Shown: piece after piece, positions 23,568 through 33,148 of the stretch
Layout: the number at the start of each line of letters is the position of its first letter
Numbering within the stretch: the stretch's first letter is position 1
Notes under the pieces: generated by a model
Told to the model about the DNA's origin: nothing
The model's input: the letters and a program-made list of their open reading frames with translations, nothing else
The model's database searches: none
Program-made: the position numbers and the translations under genes
Assembly (NCBI GenBank): GCA_025352405.1
Contig: JANXTM010000012.1
Coordinates: forward strand, 1-37,738
Direction: 5' to 3'
From: Polaromonas sp.
Lineage (GTDB): Bacteria > Pseudomonadota > Gammaproteobacteria > Burkholderiales > Burkholderiaceae_C
DNA: 37,738 nucleotides

Positions 23568-24896
23568 ATGGAAAAAAAATCGGGCGGATGGGAGCCAGGT
23601 GCCAACACTGGTTCAAACACGGGCACAAATAATTTTGAGGCTGCAACTTATAAAAAAGTCGGCTGGCGTCTGATTCCTTTTCTGCTGCTTTGCTACGTCG
23701 TAGCCTATCTGGACCGCGTCAACGTCGGTTTTGCCAAACTGCAAATGTTGCAAGACCTGCAGTTCAGCGACACCGTCTATGGATTGGGAGCGGGGATTTT
23801 TTTCATAGGTTATTTCCTGTTTGAAGTACCAAGCAATGTGATCCTGCACCGCGTTGGCGCAAGGGTGTGGATTGCCCGCATCATGGTGACCTGGGGCGTG
23901 ATTTCGGCGGGGATGATGTTTGTCGAGTCGGTGACAAGTTTTTATGTCATGCGTTTCTTGCTGGGTGTCGCCGAAGCCGGATTTTTCCCGGGCATTATCT
24001 TGTACCTCACGTATTGGTATCCAGCCGCGCGTCGTGCCCGCATGACTGCACTTTTCATGAGTGCTATCGCTCTGTCTGGTGTGATCGGCGGACCTTTGTC
24101 CGGCTGGATCATGCAGAGTTTTGCGGGCGTGGGCGGCTTGAAAGGCTGGCAGTGGCTGTTTGTTCTGGAAGGTTTGCCGTCCGTCGCCGTGGGGATTGCC
24201 ACGCTGTTTTATCTTGACGACAGCATTGATGGCGCGAAATGGCTGACAAGTCCGGAAAAAGAGCTGCTTAAACGCAATATCGTTGCAGAAAACGCCAGCA
24301 AGCAGGACCTGTCGATTGGCGCTGTATTCAAGGATGGGCGCGTGTGGCTGATGAGTCTGATTTATTTCAGTTTCGTGATGGGACTGTATGGTGTGAGCTT
24401 CTGGTTGCCGACGATCATCAAGGCGACTGGCGTCAAGGACGCTCTGCAAATCGGTATGTTGACCGCTATTCCCTATGGGTCTGCCGTGGTGGCGATGATT
24501 TTTGTCTCTCGCAGCGCCGACCGTACCGGTGAACGCCGCTGGCATATTGCCGTACCCGCACTTCTGGGTGCCGTCGGTCTGGTACTGAGCGTTACCTGGG
24601 GACAAAATACCGTGCTGGCCATGACAGCCCTGACATTGGCGACCATGGGTATCCTGACAACTTTGCCATTATTCTGGAGCCTGCCGACGTCGTTTCTGGC
24701 CGGGGCCGGCGCAGCTGCCGGGATCGCCCTGATCAATTCGGTGGGCAATCTGGCCGGTTTTGTCAGCCCGTTTGCGGTGGGCTGGTTGAAGGACATGACT
24801 CAAAGCACCAATGCGGGCATGTATTTGCTGGCCGTTTCACTTGTACTGGGTGCACTTCTCACCTTGAGCGTGCCAGCGCGACTGGTTAGCAAGTAA
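23568..24896 (+). CDS. MFS transporter, anion:cation symporter (ACS) family
   Basis: A 442-residue inner-membrane carrier with about twelve helices. ACS features include LIPFLLLCYVVAYLDRVNVG in helix 1, FEVPSNVILHRVGARVWIAR, MRFLLGVAEAGFFPG, TYWYPAARRARMTALFM and a central loop before GVSFWLPTIIKATG. ACS members carry organic anions such as tartrate, phthalate or sugar acids. ATG 23568 has AGGAAA 7 bases upstream; an open frame continues back to 23448 but is the repeat region and reads as low-complexity TSTTST. The N-terminus has an odd GANTGSNTGTNN stretch. It is convergent with the D-erythronate dehydrogenase-like gene (7-base gap), which suggests a tetronate or similar acid as substrate. 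Confidence 0.9.
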   Translation: MEKKSGGWEPGANTGSNTGTNNFEAATYKKVGWRLIPFLLLCYVVAYLDRVNVGFAKLQMLQDLQFSDTVYGLGAGIFFIGYFLFEVPSNVILHRVGARVWIARIMVTWGVISAGMMFVESVTSFYVMRFLLGVAEAGFFPGIILYLTYWYPAARRARMTALFMSAIALSGVIGGPLSGWIMQSFAGVGGLKGWQWLFVLEGLPSVAVGIATLFYLDDSIDGAKWLTSPEKELLKRNIVAENASKQDLSIGAVFKDGRVWLMSLIYFSFVMGLYGVSFWLPTIIKATGVKDALQIGMLTAIPYGSAVVAMIFVSRSADRTGERRWHIAVPALLGAVGLVLSVTWGQNTVLAMTALTLATMGILTTLPLFWSLPTSFLAGAGAAAGIALINSVGNLAGFVSPFAVGWLKDMTQSTNAGMYLLAVSLVLGALLTLSVPARLVSK

Positions 24897-24903
24897 CCAT
24901 GGC

Positions 24904-25929
24904 TTAGACGCGCGCGGCGGTGACGATTGCCTGCGCGTTGTCGCGCAGGTATTCGCCAATGAGGGCGTCAAAGCTGGCGTCTGGCAGCAAACCCAAGGCC
25001 CTGGCCCGAGCCGCGTCAATCGTTGCCGGCCAGCTTGTCACGATGTTGATGATCGCCGGATCGGGCGTCCAGTCAATCAGGTCGGCAACTGCTTTGCCGG
25101 CCACCTTTTCCAGTGCATCGGCCATCTCGCCTGCCGTGGTGCGCAATGCGGGCAGGTTGATGGCTGTGCGCGCGCCCCATTCGGCGTCGCTGGCCTCTGC
25201 GGCGCGTACCAGTCCGGCTATGGTGCGTTCGGGTGACGACAGGGCTACCGCAGTGTCTCTCGGCACCGGGCAAGCCGCTTTGAAGCCTGCCAGCGGCTCA
25301 CGGATCATGCCGCTCAAAAAGCTGGACGCCGCGCCATTGGGCTTGCCGGGTCGCACACTGACGGTCATCAGACGCACGTTGCGTCCTCGTATAAAGCCTT
25401 TGCGGGCATAGTCGGCCACCAGTTGCTCGCCTATGAACTTCTGGATGCCGTAGCTGTTTTGTGGGGTGGGCAGGGTGCGGTCGTCAATCACTGCCGGCAG
25501 GGGTTGCTGCGGCGAGTTGCCAAACACGGCCAACGAGCTTGCAAACACCACGGTAGGGCAAGTTTTCAGCGCGCGGCAGGCCTGCAGCAAAGCCCGGGTA
25601 GCGTCTACGTTGCTGCGCATGCCCAGGTCAAAATCAGCCTCGCATTCGCCGCTGACAGCGGCCGCCAAATGAAAAATGATAGCGTCGTGCGACCGTATTA
25701 CTTGCCCGAGAGCCGCTTTTTCATCAAAAAGTGCATTGAGGTCACCCACCACTGCGCGTATGCGGCTGTCTGCCGCCAGGTCGGGCGGCGGCGCGGCACG
25801 GTCAACCAGCGTGATGCTTTCAATGGTTTGTGCTGCGGCGCCTGCGAGTGACAACTGTCCGCATGCGAGTAACTGACGGGCGAGTTTGGCGCCGAGAAAT
25901 CCGGCGCCGCCGGTGATGACGATATTCAT
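24904..25929 (-). CDS. denD: D-erythronate dehydrogenase-like NAD-dependent epimerase/dehydratase
   Basis: A 341-residue extended short-chain dehydrogenase. The NAD-binding site is MNIVITGGAGFLGAKLA, the active-site YxxxK is in NSYGIQKFIGEQL, and VFASSLAVFG carries the serine region. The stretch VSVRPGKPNGAASSFLSGMI and REPLAGF is characteristic of the DenD group, which oxidises D-erythronate at C2 in four-carbon acid sugar catabolism. Length fits. ATG 25929 has only a weak AAAAGG upstream. The partner genes denT/otn are not in the window, so the pathway is not shown to be complete; the convergent ACS carrier would fit as the uptake system. A related sugar epimerase of other function cannot be excluded. 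Confidence 0.8.
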   Translation of the reverse strand: MNIVITGGAGFLGAKLARQLLACGQLSLAGAAAQTIESITLVDRAAPPPDLAADSRIRAVVGDLNALFDEKAALGQVIRSHDAIIFHLAAAVSGECEADFDLGMRSNVDATRALLQACRALKTCPTVVFASSLAVFGNSPQQPLPAVIDDRTLPTPQNSYGIQKFIGEQLVADYARKGFIRGRNVRLMTVSVRPGKPNGAASSFLSGMIREPLAGFKAACPVPRDTAVALSSPERTIAGLVRAAEASDAEWGARTAINLPALRTTAGEMADALEKVAGKAVADLIDWTPDPAIINIVTSWPATIDAARARALGLLPDASFDALIGEYLRDNAQAIVTAARV

Positions 25930-26062
25930 AAGGATGTGCCTTTTCGGGTTCTGTAAGTATTACCCGATGGTAGCGTCCCCTAAGCGCCGGGTCTGGCCGG
26001 CTTGCATTTGCATGGTGAGCGAGGCGGAGCTGTAGGCATAGGTGGTGCGTAGCGCCCAGGTG

Positions 26063-27433
26063 TTATTTCACCAGCCGGGTGTTGATCAACTGCAAATCTT
26101 CAGGGCTCAGGGTGCCATTGGCCTGCCGCAGACGCAGCCCACCCAGCAAGACGTTGTAGCGCGCTTGTGCCAGATCGCGCTTGGTTTGAAACAGCTGGCT
26201 CTGTGAGTTGAGTACGTCAATGTTGATGCGCACGCCCACCTGGTAGCCCAGTTTGTTGGCATCCAGTGCGCTCTGGCTGGACAGCTCGGCTGCCTCCAGC
26301 GCCTTGACCTGGCCCTGGCCTGACAGCACGCCAAAGTAGGCGGTGCGCGTGCCAAGTGCCACGGTGCGGCGCGCACCCTCCAGGTCGCTGATCGCCTTGT
26401 CTTTGAGCGACAGCGTTTCCCGAATGCGGTTTTGCGTCGAAAAGCCGGCAAACAGGGGCACGTTGAATTGAAGCCCGATGCTGCCTGTGGTCAGGCGTGA
26501 GCTGAACGCGTTTTGCGTCGTGCCTGAAGGGCTGCGGGTGATGTTGTAGCTGGCCACGGCATCGAGTGTCGGCTTGTGGCCAGCTTCGGCTTTTTTGACT
26601 TCCAGCTCTGCGATGCTCAAGGCACTTTGCGCCAGGCGGATGTTGGGATGCACCAGCTCGGATTGTTGCACCCAGGCGTTCACGTCAAGCGGCACCACAG
26701 GCGGCAGATCCAGCGGCACAACCAGGCCTTTGGGCTGGGCCTCCACCTTTCCGACCAGTTGGTCGAGAGTTATTTTTTTGACGCGCAAATCATTTTCAGC
26801 CGAGATCTCCTGCGCCACCACCAGGTCGTACCTGGCTTGTGCTTCCCGCGTGTCGGTGATGGTGGATGTGCCGACTTCAAAGTTGCGTTTTGCAGAGGCC
26901 AGCTGCTCGGCCACCGCGGCTTTTTGCGCGCGTACAAACGCCAGCGTGTCCAGCGCTGCCAACACATCAAAGTAAGCCTGGCTGGTGCGCACCACCAAGT
27001 CTTGCTCGGCGGTATCAAGTTGGGCTTTGGCCTGGTCAACCTGCTTGAAAGCCTGCTCGTAGGTGGCCCAGTTGGCAGGCCGGTACAGTGGCTGCGAAGC
27101 GCTGAGTGTCGCGTTTTGGGTGTTAAAGCTGCGGTCCGCAGCCGGGTTGGTGTTGTCAAAGCCGGTGCGTGACACGCCTGCGGCCAGGCCAGCTGTAGGC
27201 AAAATGCCCGCCTTGGCCTGGTCGGCCCTGGCCAGGTTGGCGTCGTACTGCAATTTGGCAGACTGGTAGCTGGCGTCAAACGCTCTGGCCGACTCGTACA
27301 ACTCGACCAGGCTCTGCGCTTTTGCAAACGGTGCCACGGCCGTCAGGGCCAGGCCTATAGCTAATGAAACAGGTGCTATTCCCTCAAGCATTGAGAGCAC
27401 GCGTTGAGCCGATAGTTTGTTGGGCCTGGTCAT
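26063..27433 (-). CDS. TolC-family outer-membrane efflux channel
   Basis: A 456-residue outer-membrane protein forming the channel of a tripartite exporter. A signal peptide runs to AVAPFAKA, followed by QSLVELYESARAFDASYQSA, the usual start of mature TolC, and two structural repeats with coiled helices (KAQLDTAEQDLVVRTSQAYF, VRAQKAAVAEQLASAKRNFE; then GARRTVALGTRTAYFGVLSG, LDANKLGYQVGVRINIDVLN). It ends at LRLRQANGTLSPEDLQLI. ATG 27433 is clear. Upstream on the same strand are rhodanese, an isoaspartate methyltransferase-like gene, the RND pump, adaptor and TetR, so this is likely the matching channel. The signal peptide codons 15-24 are formed by a dispersed repeat copy. Confidence 0.93.
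   Translation of the reverse strand: MTRPNKLSAQRVLSMLEGIAPVSLAIGLALTAVAPFAKAQSLVELYESARAFDASYQSAKLQYDANLARADQAKAGILPTAGLAAGVSRTGFDNTNPAADRSFNTQNATLSASQPLYRPANWATYEQAFKQVDQAKAQLDTAEQDLVVRTSQAYFDVLAALDTLAFVRAQKAAVAEQLASAKRNFEVGTSTITDTREAQARYDLVVAQEISAENDLRVKKITLDQLVGKVEAQPKGLVVPLDLPPVVPLDVNAWVQQSELVHPNIRLAQSALSIAELEVKKAEAGHKPTLDAVASYNITRSPSGTTQNAFSSRLTTGSIGLQFNVPLFAGFSTQNRIRETLSLKDKAISDLEGARRTVALGTRTAYFGVLSGQGQVKALEAAELSSQSALDANKLGYQVGVRINIDVLNSQSQLFQTKRDLAQARYNVLLGGLRLRQANGTLSPEDLQLINTRLVK
27355..27382. repeat. Dispersed palindromic repeat inside the TolC signal-peptide codons
   Basis: TAGC and GCTA flank taatgaaacaggt; on the coding strand ggaatagcacctgtttcat, then tagctatag. It resembles the gcvP copy. 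It encodes GIAPVSLAIGL within the signal peptide and keeps the frame. Confidence 0.55.
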
Positions 27434-27512
27434 AAGTGTCCTGAGAAAGTTAAGGGTTCAGAAGAGGATGGATGCAGACGTTCAAGCGGACGGGCAAGCC
27501 GTATGGCAGGGT

Positions 27513-27875
27513 TCAGTACAGCGGAATAGCTGCATCGACCTGCCTTGACCACGCGTCAATGCCGCCTTGCAGGTTGACGACTTCCGTGAAACCGCTTTGT
27601 GTCAGGTAGTTGGCGACCTGCATGCTGCGCATGCCGTGGTGGCACAGACAGGCGATGGGGTGGGCGGTGCCATAGGTGTCCCTCAGCCCGGCGATGCGTT
27701 GAGGAATTTCCCGCATGGGAATGTGCACCAGCGTGAAGCCATCGGGCTCGACAGAAGCAGTTTGCAGCTCCCATGGCTCGCGCACATCAATCACAAGCGG
27801 CAAGCTTGCCGACGCGTTGGGATTCGGCGTATCGCGCCACTCGGTGAAGCCGGAAAGGTCAAGTTGGGGCGTCAT
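27513..27875 (-). CDS. Rhodanese-domain sulfurtransferase (GlpE-like, single domain)
   Basis: A 120-residue single-domain rhodanese. LVIDVREPWELQTA is the CDC25/rhodanese entry motif and ACLCHHGMRSMQVANYL carries the likely active cysteine in the CxxGxR loop, followed by GFTEVVNLQGGIDAWSRQVD. It could carry persulfide sulfur or act as a binding module. ATG 27875 is preferred to the TTG at 27878. It sits between the isoaspartate methyltransferase-family gene and tolC, an order I associate with many Burkholderiales. Its link to efflux is unclear. Confidence 0.92.
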   Translation of the reverse strand: MTPQLDLSGFTEWRDTPNPNASASLPLVIDVREPWELQTASVEPDGFTLVHIPMREIPQRIAGLRDTYGTAHPIACLCHHGMRSMQVANYLTQSGFTEVVNLQGGIDAWSRQVDAAIPLY

Positions 27876-27930
27876 CAATTCGCTCTTTACATGAAGGGCA
27901 GGGGTTAAACAAGCATTTCAAAAACCGGCT

Positions 27931-28626
27931 TCAGAAGCTGAAGGTCGATGGCTCGGGAAAATGCATTAGCCGTTCGGCCACGGTGTCCCAGGCCTGGGTG
28001 GTGTGCCAGGCGCTGTCAGCCACACGCGTGATCAGTGTGGCGCGCATGACCGGTTCAAACCCGACGATCGCGCTTAGGCGGCCACCGACCTTGAGTAAGT
28101 TCAGCAGGGCGGCGGGTACTTCAGCGACCGAGCCGCTCAGCACGATCACGTCAAACGGGCCGCGCAAGGGATCACTGCTGGCGACCGCCTGTGCGAAGTT
28201 GGCCGCGCCATCGCCGGTGCGCACTTCGGCGTTGTAGATGCCGGCTTTTTGCAGGTTGTCACGCGCGCGCTCAGCCAGATCGGGGTCAATTTCAAGGGTG
28301 ATAACTTGTTGCCCGCGGTGTGCCAACAGCGCCGCCATGTAGCCGGATCCAGTGCCAATCTCAAGCACCTTTTCGTGCTTCTGCACGGCCAGGTCCTGCA
28401 GAATGCGGGCTTCGACTTTTGGGGCCAGCATGCACTGGTCTGGGTGCTGCTGCAGTTTGGCCGTCAGCGGGATTTCCATGTCTACAAATGCCAGCGCGCG
28501 GTGCGCCAGCGGTACAAAATCTTCGCGCTTGACCACCGCCAGCAGTGACAGGACCTGGTTGTCCAGCACTTCCCAGGGGCGGATTTGCTGCTCAATCATG
28601 TTGAATCGGGCTTGTTCGTAGTTCAT
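27931..28626 (-). CDS. Protein-L-isoaspartate O-methyltransferase family protein
   Basis: A 231-residue cytoplasmic SAM-dependent methyltransferase. Motif I is KVLEIGTGSGYMAALLAHRG, motif II is near QVITLEIDPDLAERA, and the PCMT-type N-terminal helix MNYEQARFNMIEQQIRPWEV is kept. However the loop that in true PIMT enzymes holds the substrate-binding signature is here DQCMLAPKVEARILQDL, so isoaspartyl repair activity should not be assumed. ATG 28626 is preferred: the upstream 23 codons (MLTSHTLPSFSL...) are not family-like. It lies 81 bases after the RND pump stop and 55 before the rhodanese, all on the minus strand. Confidence 0.88.
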   Translation of the reverse strand: MNYEQARFNMIEQQIRPWEVLDNQVLSLLAVVKREDFVPLAHRALAFVDMEIPLTAKLQQHPDQCMLAPKVEARILQDLAVQKHEKVLEIGTGSGYMAALLAHRGQQVITLEIDPDLAERARDNLQKAGIYNAEVRTGDGAANFAQAVASSDPLRGPFDVIVLSGSVAEVPAALLNLLKVGGRLSAIVGFEPVMRATLITRVADSAWHTTQAWDTVAERLMHFPEPSTFSF

Positions 28627-28707
28627 GGCGGACCTGTTGTAGTGCGGAATATGGGGAAAAAGTGAAAAGGAAGGCAAAGTGTGGCTTGTCAGCACAAACC
28701 CTTGATT

Positions 28708-31700
28708 TTAGTCAGGCTCGGTGTTGTTGAGGTTGCTCTTCGGTTTGGCACTCAGCTTGCGCTTGAACCACTGCGCCAGATCGTCCAGGTAGCAATACGT
28801 CACCGGCACCACCACCAGTGTCAGCAGCGACGAGGTGATCACCCCGCCAATCACAGCCTGGCCCATGGGGGCGCGCTGCTCAGAGCCTTCAGTCAGGGCA
28901 AAGGCCAGCGGCACCATGCCGAAAATCATCGCCAGCGTGGTCATCAGGATGGGGCGCAGCCGCACTTTAGCGGCCTCCAGCAAAGCTTCGCTGCGGGGCA
29001 TGCCAGCATCGCGCATGCGAATGGCGAAGTCCACCAGCAAAATCGCGTTCTTGGTCACCAGGCCCATCAGCATGACCACGCCAATGACCGAAAACATCGA
29101 CAGCGTGGACCTGAACATGAGCAGCGCCAGAACCACGCCAATCAGGGTCAGCGGCAGCGAGGTCATCAGTGCCATGGGTTGCAGAAAGCTTTTGAACTGG
29201 CTGGCCAAAATCATGTAAATGAACAAAACCGCCATCACCAGCGCCGAGATGGCGTAACCACACGACTCGGCCATGTTTTTGGTCGAGCCGCCAAACTGGT
29301 AGCGGTAGCCGGGCGGAAATGCCATGGCGTCAAGCGCGGTGCGAATGTCGCCAGACACCTCACCCGCTGAACGGTTGTACACGTTGCCGTTGATGGCGAC
29401 TTCCCGTGTCAGGTCACGCCGGTTGATCTGGTTCGGGCCGGTGGACTCCCTGACGCTGGCCACCTGGTTGAGCCGCACGATGCGGGTTGACCCGTCGGTG
29501 TTACTGCCCATGGTGGTGCTGGTAAAAGGAATGCGTTCAAGGTCTTGCGGCGAGTTGCGTGCATCGGGTGCCAGGCGCACATTGACATCGTAGGTCTGGT
29601 CGTCGGGTGCGCGCCAGTTGCCCACGGTTTGCCCGGCCACCAGCGTGCGCAGGGACGCCGCAATGTTGGACACCGACAGGCCCAGATCACTTGCGGCATC
29701 GCGCCGTACATTGACTTCAATCACGGGCTTGTCGGCCTTAACGCTGGAGTCCAGGTCCACCAGCCCCGGCACCGGCCGGATTTTCTCCAGCACGACCCGG
29801 CTCATGCGCTCCAGCTCTTTCAGGTCTGGCCCCTGCAGTGAAAACTCCACCTGCTTGTTGCCACCGACCGAGTCAAGCAGCCCCACATGCGTGACGGTGA
29901 TGCCCGGCACCTGTTTGAGCCGCTCGCGCAGCACGCCGGACATCTGGTCCACGCTGCGGCTTCTTGCCTTGCGGTCTACCAGGCGTATGTAAAGGCTGGC
30001 GTACATCTTGCCCTGCGCGTTGCCGGTGTTGAGTGTGGCCAGCGTGTATTTGACTTCCGGGAACTCTCGCACGATGGCTTCAACCTGCCGCGCTTTGGCT
30101 TCTGTCGCCTCCAGCGATGAGCCAACTGGCGTGTAAAAGTTGAGCGTGGTTTCTGAAAAGTCAGCCTTCGGTACAAACTCTGTCCCGAGCAGTGGCACCA
30201 TGAAAATACTGGTCACAAAAATAACTAGGGCCAAAGCCAGCGTGGCCAGCTTGTGGCCAAGGGACCAGCGCAGTATGTTTTGATACGCCTGGCTCAGGGA
30301 CTCGGTGGCGCGGTCAAACCAGCCGGTGACGCGGCCAATGGTTTTGTCATAGAACGTCACGGGCGCGTTGTGTTTGCCATGCGCTTCAATGGTCGGGTCG
30401 TGCCAGATGCTTGACAGCATCGGGTCCAGGGTAAAGCTCACAAACATCGAGATCAGCACCGCCGCTACGATCGTGATGCCAAACTCGTGGAAAAACTTGC
30501 CAATAATGCCGCCCATGAAGCCGATCGGCAAAAACACCGCCACAATTGAAAAGGTGGTCGCCAGCACGGCCAGGCCGATTTCCTGCGTGCCGTCGAGCGA
30601 TGCCTGGTACGGCGTTTTGCCCATCTGCACGTGACGCACGATGTTTTCGCGCACCACAATCGCGTCGTCAATCAAGAGGCCTACACACAGGCTCAGCGCC
30701 ATCAGCGTGATCATGTTGATGGTGAAGCCGAACAGGTTCATGAACAAAAAGGTGCCAATGATCGAGATCGGCAAGGTTAGCCCCGTGATGACTGTTGAGC
30801 GCCATGAGTTGAGAAACAAAAACACAATCAGCACTGTGAGCAGCGCGCCCTCGATGAGGGTGCGGCGCACGTTGTCAACCGCCACACGAATCGGGCGTGA
30901 GCCGTCGGCAATCAGCTCCAGCCGCGCGCCTGGCGGCAACAGGGGTTGTATCTCGGCAATGGCTTTGTTCAGGCCATCGACCACGCCAATGGTATTTTCG
31001 TCTTGTGCCTTTTGCACGGTGAGCAGCAGGGTGCGCTGGCCGTTGTAGAGCGCCAGGCTGTCGATTTCCTGCGCGCCGTCCGCCACGCGCGCCACCTGGT
31101 CTACCGTGACGGCGGTGGTGTTGCCGTTCGCAGCACTTTTGCGCGCCACGATGATCTTGCCGAAGTCTTCGGGCCGTTTTACACGCGCATCAATCTTGAC
31201 GACGCGCTCTTGAGCCAGCGAGCGGATCGCCCCTACCGGCAAGTCCTGGTTTTCATTGCGCACGGCATTGGCGACTTGCTCGGCCGTGACGCCGAGCGCC
31301 TCCATCGCCTGCGGGTTGAGGTAAACATTGATCTCGCGTTTGGTACCGCCCACCAGCGTGACCGAGCCTGCACCGCGCACGTTTTCAAGCCGTTTTTTCA
31401 AGGTTTGATCGGCCCAGTTGGTCAGCTCGACGGCAGACATTTTTCCTTTGGCAGGGTCTGGTAGCACCGCGACCGACCAGATTGCCCGGCTGGATGGGTC
31501 AAATCGCAACACCCGGGGTTCTTTGACTTCATCGCGAAAGCTGGGCCGTATGGCGGCGATTTTTTCGCGCACGTCTTCAGCGGCTTTGCGTCCATCGACG
31601 TAGAGCTGAAACTCCATGATCACGACCGACTGGCCCTCGTAGCTGCGCGACGTCAGGGTGTTGATACCGGCGATCGAGTTGACACCCTCTTCAATTTTTT

Positions 31701-31893
31701 TGGTGACTTCGCTCTCGACAATTTCGGGCGATGCACCGGGGTAATCGGCCGTGATGACTACCACAGGCAAATCAATGTTCGGGAACTGATCGACCTGCAT
31801 GCGCTGGTAGGAAAAAAGTCCCAGTACCACGATGGCCAGCATGACCATGGTGGCGAACACCGGATTTTTAAGGCTGACTTGGGTAAACCACAT
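28708..31893 (-). CDS. RND efflux pump inner-membrane protein (HAE1/AcrB type)
   Basis: A 1061-residue proton-driven exporter with twelve helices and two large periplasmic loops. Typical features: [20 protein letters not shown] at the start, [20 protein letters not shown], the proton-relay aspartates in [19 protein letters not shown] (helix 4), and [37 protein letters not shown] in the second half. Length fits AcrB-like pumps. It starts 10 bases after the adaptor stop and shares the operon with TetR and HlyD. Substrate is not predictable, but the TetR neighbour suggests induction by a toxic compound. The product ends [12 protein letters not shown]. Confidence 0.95.
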   Translation of the reverse strand: MWFTQVSLKNPVFATMVMLAIVVLGLFSYQRMQVDQFPNIDLPVVVITADYPGASPEIVESEVTKKIEEGVNSIAGINTLTSRSYEGQSVVIMEFQLYVDGRKAAEDVREKIAAIRPSFRDEVKEPRVLRFDPSSRAIWSVAVLPDPAKGKMSAVELTNWADQTLKKRLENVRGAGSVTLVGGTKREINVYLNPQAMEALGVTAEQVANAVRNENQDLPVGAIRSLAQERVVKIDARVKRPEDFGKIIVARKSAANGNTTAVTVDQVARVADGAQEIDSLALYNGQRTLLLTVQKAQDENTIGVVDGLNKAIAEIQPLLPPGARLELIADGSRPIRVAVDNVRRTLIEGALLTVLIVFLFLNSWRSTVITGLTLPISIIGTFLFMNLFGFTINMITLMALSLCVGLLIDDAIVVRENIVRHVQMGKTPYQASLDGTQEIGLAVLATTFSIVAVFLPIGFMGGIIGKFFHEFGITIVAAVLISMFVSFTLDPMLSSIWHDPTIEAHGKHNAPVTFYDKTIGRVTGWFDRATESLSQAYQNILRWSLGHKLATLALALVIFVTSIFMVPLLGTEFVPKADFSETTLNFYTPVGSSLEATEAKARQVEAIVREFPEVKYTLATLNTGNAQGKMYASLYIRLVDRKARSRSVDQMSGVLRERLKQVPGITVTHVGLLDSVGGNKQVEFSLQGPDLKELERMSRVVLEKIRPVPGLVDLDSSVKADKPVIEVNVRRDAASDLGLSVSNIAASLRTLVAGQTVGNWRAPDDQTYDVNVRLAPDARNSPQDLERIPFTSTTMGSNTDGSTRIVRLNQVASVRESTGPNQINRRDLTREVAINGNVYNRSAGEVSGDIRTALDAMAFPPGYRYQFGGSTKNMAESCGYAISALVMAVLFIYMILASQFKSFLQPMALMTSLPLTLIGVVLALLMFRSTLSMFSVIGVVMLMGLVTKNAILLVDFAIRMRDAGMPRSEALLEAAKVRLRPILMTTLAMIFGMVPLAFALTEGSEQRAPMGQAVIGGVITSSLLTLVVVPVTYCYLDDLAQWFKRKLSAKPKSNLNNTEPD

Positions 31894-31903
31894 GGTCGAT
31901 GCC

Positions 31904-33148
31904 TTAATTTGCGATTTTCTGGGGTGGTTTTTTTACGGCGTCCGGCGCACCGCCTGCCATGAGCGTGAACCGTACCTGGGTGCCCTCACGCACGGCACCG
32001 ATATTGCCGCGAATCACCACGGCGCCTTCGGGCAAGCCCTTGACCGCCACCACCGCCTCACTGCCAGTGCCCACGCCCGTTGTTCCCCGCGCGCCCAGCT
32101 CAACTGCCCGGTGCACCACACGGCTGTCTTCAATCACTTGAAGGTAGGGTGTCGGCTTGTCGGTGCGAACGCTGCTCAGCGGTACGGCCAGCAATGCCGT
32201 GCGCGCGGTGCCCAGCGTGCCTTGCGCGAACAAGCCTTGGCGCAGCGGTTGTGTGTTGGGCGTTGCCTGCGTGCCGTTCTGGTTGTCTATGCTCAGGTAA
32301 GCCAACACACTGCGGCTGCCCGCCTGCGCGCTGGGGTTGATGCGCGCCACCCGGGCCATCACCGCCTGCGGGCTGCCTTCAATGTTCAGCTCAGCCGTCT
32401 GACCCACGCGTACGGCGATGGAATCAGCTGCACTCAAGGTGGCCTCAAGCTCCAGGCGGCTCAAATCGAGCACCTCGACGATTTTGGCGTCCACCCCCAG
32501 ACGTTCACCGGGCTGTGCCAGACGCTGCGACACATGGCCGAAAATAGGCGAGCGCAGCACCGTGTCATCCACCGATTTGACGGCCACCTCGGTGGCGGCC
32601 AGCGCCGCCTTGTAGGTCGCCTGCGCAGCGTTGAGGTTGGCCAGAGAAGTGTCGAGGCCGGTTTTTGAAATAAAACCCTGCTCAACCAGCGCCTTGTTGT
32701 TGTCGTACTGGCGCTGCACCACATCGACCTGGGCTCGGGCTGATTCGGCCTGCTCTTTGGTCTGGCGCACGCGTGACTGGTTTTCACTGGCGTCAATGCG
32801 CGCAATGATCTGCCCGGCCTTCACAAAATCACCTTCGCGCACCGTCAGGCCCCGCAGCTCGCCGGCAACCCGGGCTTTGATGACAGCAGAGCTGACGGCC
32901 TTGAGTGAGCCCGAAATCGGCACGCCTTGCACCAGGTCCAGCGTTTCCAACTTGACCACATCGGTGTCTGCAAGCTCTATTACGCTCTGCGCTTTGGCCA
33001 GACCCGGCGACCCTGGCGCAGTGGCCTCGGCCAGCGCCTGGCTTTGCGCCTTGCGCGCCGACAGCGCGCGCACCACGCCGCCTATCAGCAGCAGTGCCAC
33101 TACCAGCGCGATGGCCCATTTGATCCAGCTTTTTTTTGTCATGCTCAT
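31904..33148 (-). CDS. RND efflux periplasmic adaptor (HlyD/AcrA family)
   Basis: A 414-residue membrane-fusion protein with an N-terminal helix (KWAIALVVALLLIGGVVRAL), the biotinyl-lipoyl-like halves GSLKAVSSAVIKARVAGELR and DDTVLRSPIFGHVSQRLAQP, an intervening coiled hairpin (NQSRVRQTKEQAESARAQVD, VVQRQYDNNKAL), and a beta-barrel region. No lipobox is seen, so it is anchored by the helix. ATG 33148 overlaps the tetR stop by four bases (ATGA). It links the RND pump and TolC. Confidence 0.94.
   Translation of the reverse strand: MSMTKKSWIKWAIALVVALLLIGGVVRALSARKAQSQALAEATAPGSPGLAKAQSVIELADTDVVKLETLDLVQGVPISGSLKAVSSAVIKARVAGELRGLTVREGDFVKAGQIIARIDASENQSRVRQTKEQAESARAQVDVVQRQYDNNKALVEQGFISKTGLDTSLANLNAAQATYKAALAATEVAVKSVDDTVLRSPIFGHVSQRLAQPGERLGVDAKIVEVLDLSRLELEATLSAADSIAVRVGQTAELNIEGSPQAVMARVARINPSAQAGSRSVLAYLSIDNQNGTQATPNTQPLRQGLFAQGTLGTARTALLAVPLSSVRTDKPTPYLQVIEDSRVVHRAVELGARGTTGVGTGSEAVVAVKGLPEGAVVIRGNIGAVREGTQVRFTLMAGGAPDAVKKPPQKIAN

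Noticed and set aside
23613..24605. A 330-codon minus-strand frame opposite the MFS carrier
   Set aside because: Rich in Gln, His and Arg with no domain motif, antisense to a clear transporter; a shadow.
25986..26001. GCCGG-CCGGC hairpin downstream of tolC considered as a terminator
   Set aside because: Stem of only five pairs and no T-run on the minus strand.
28681..29370. A 229-codon plus-strand frame opposite the RND pump end
   Set aside because: His/Gln-rich low-complexity translation antisense to a certain gene.
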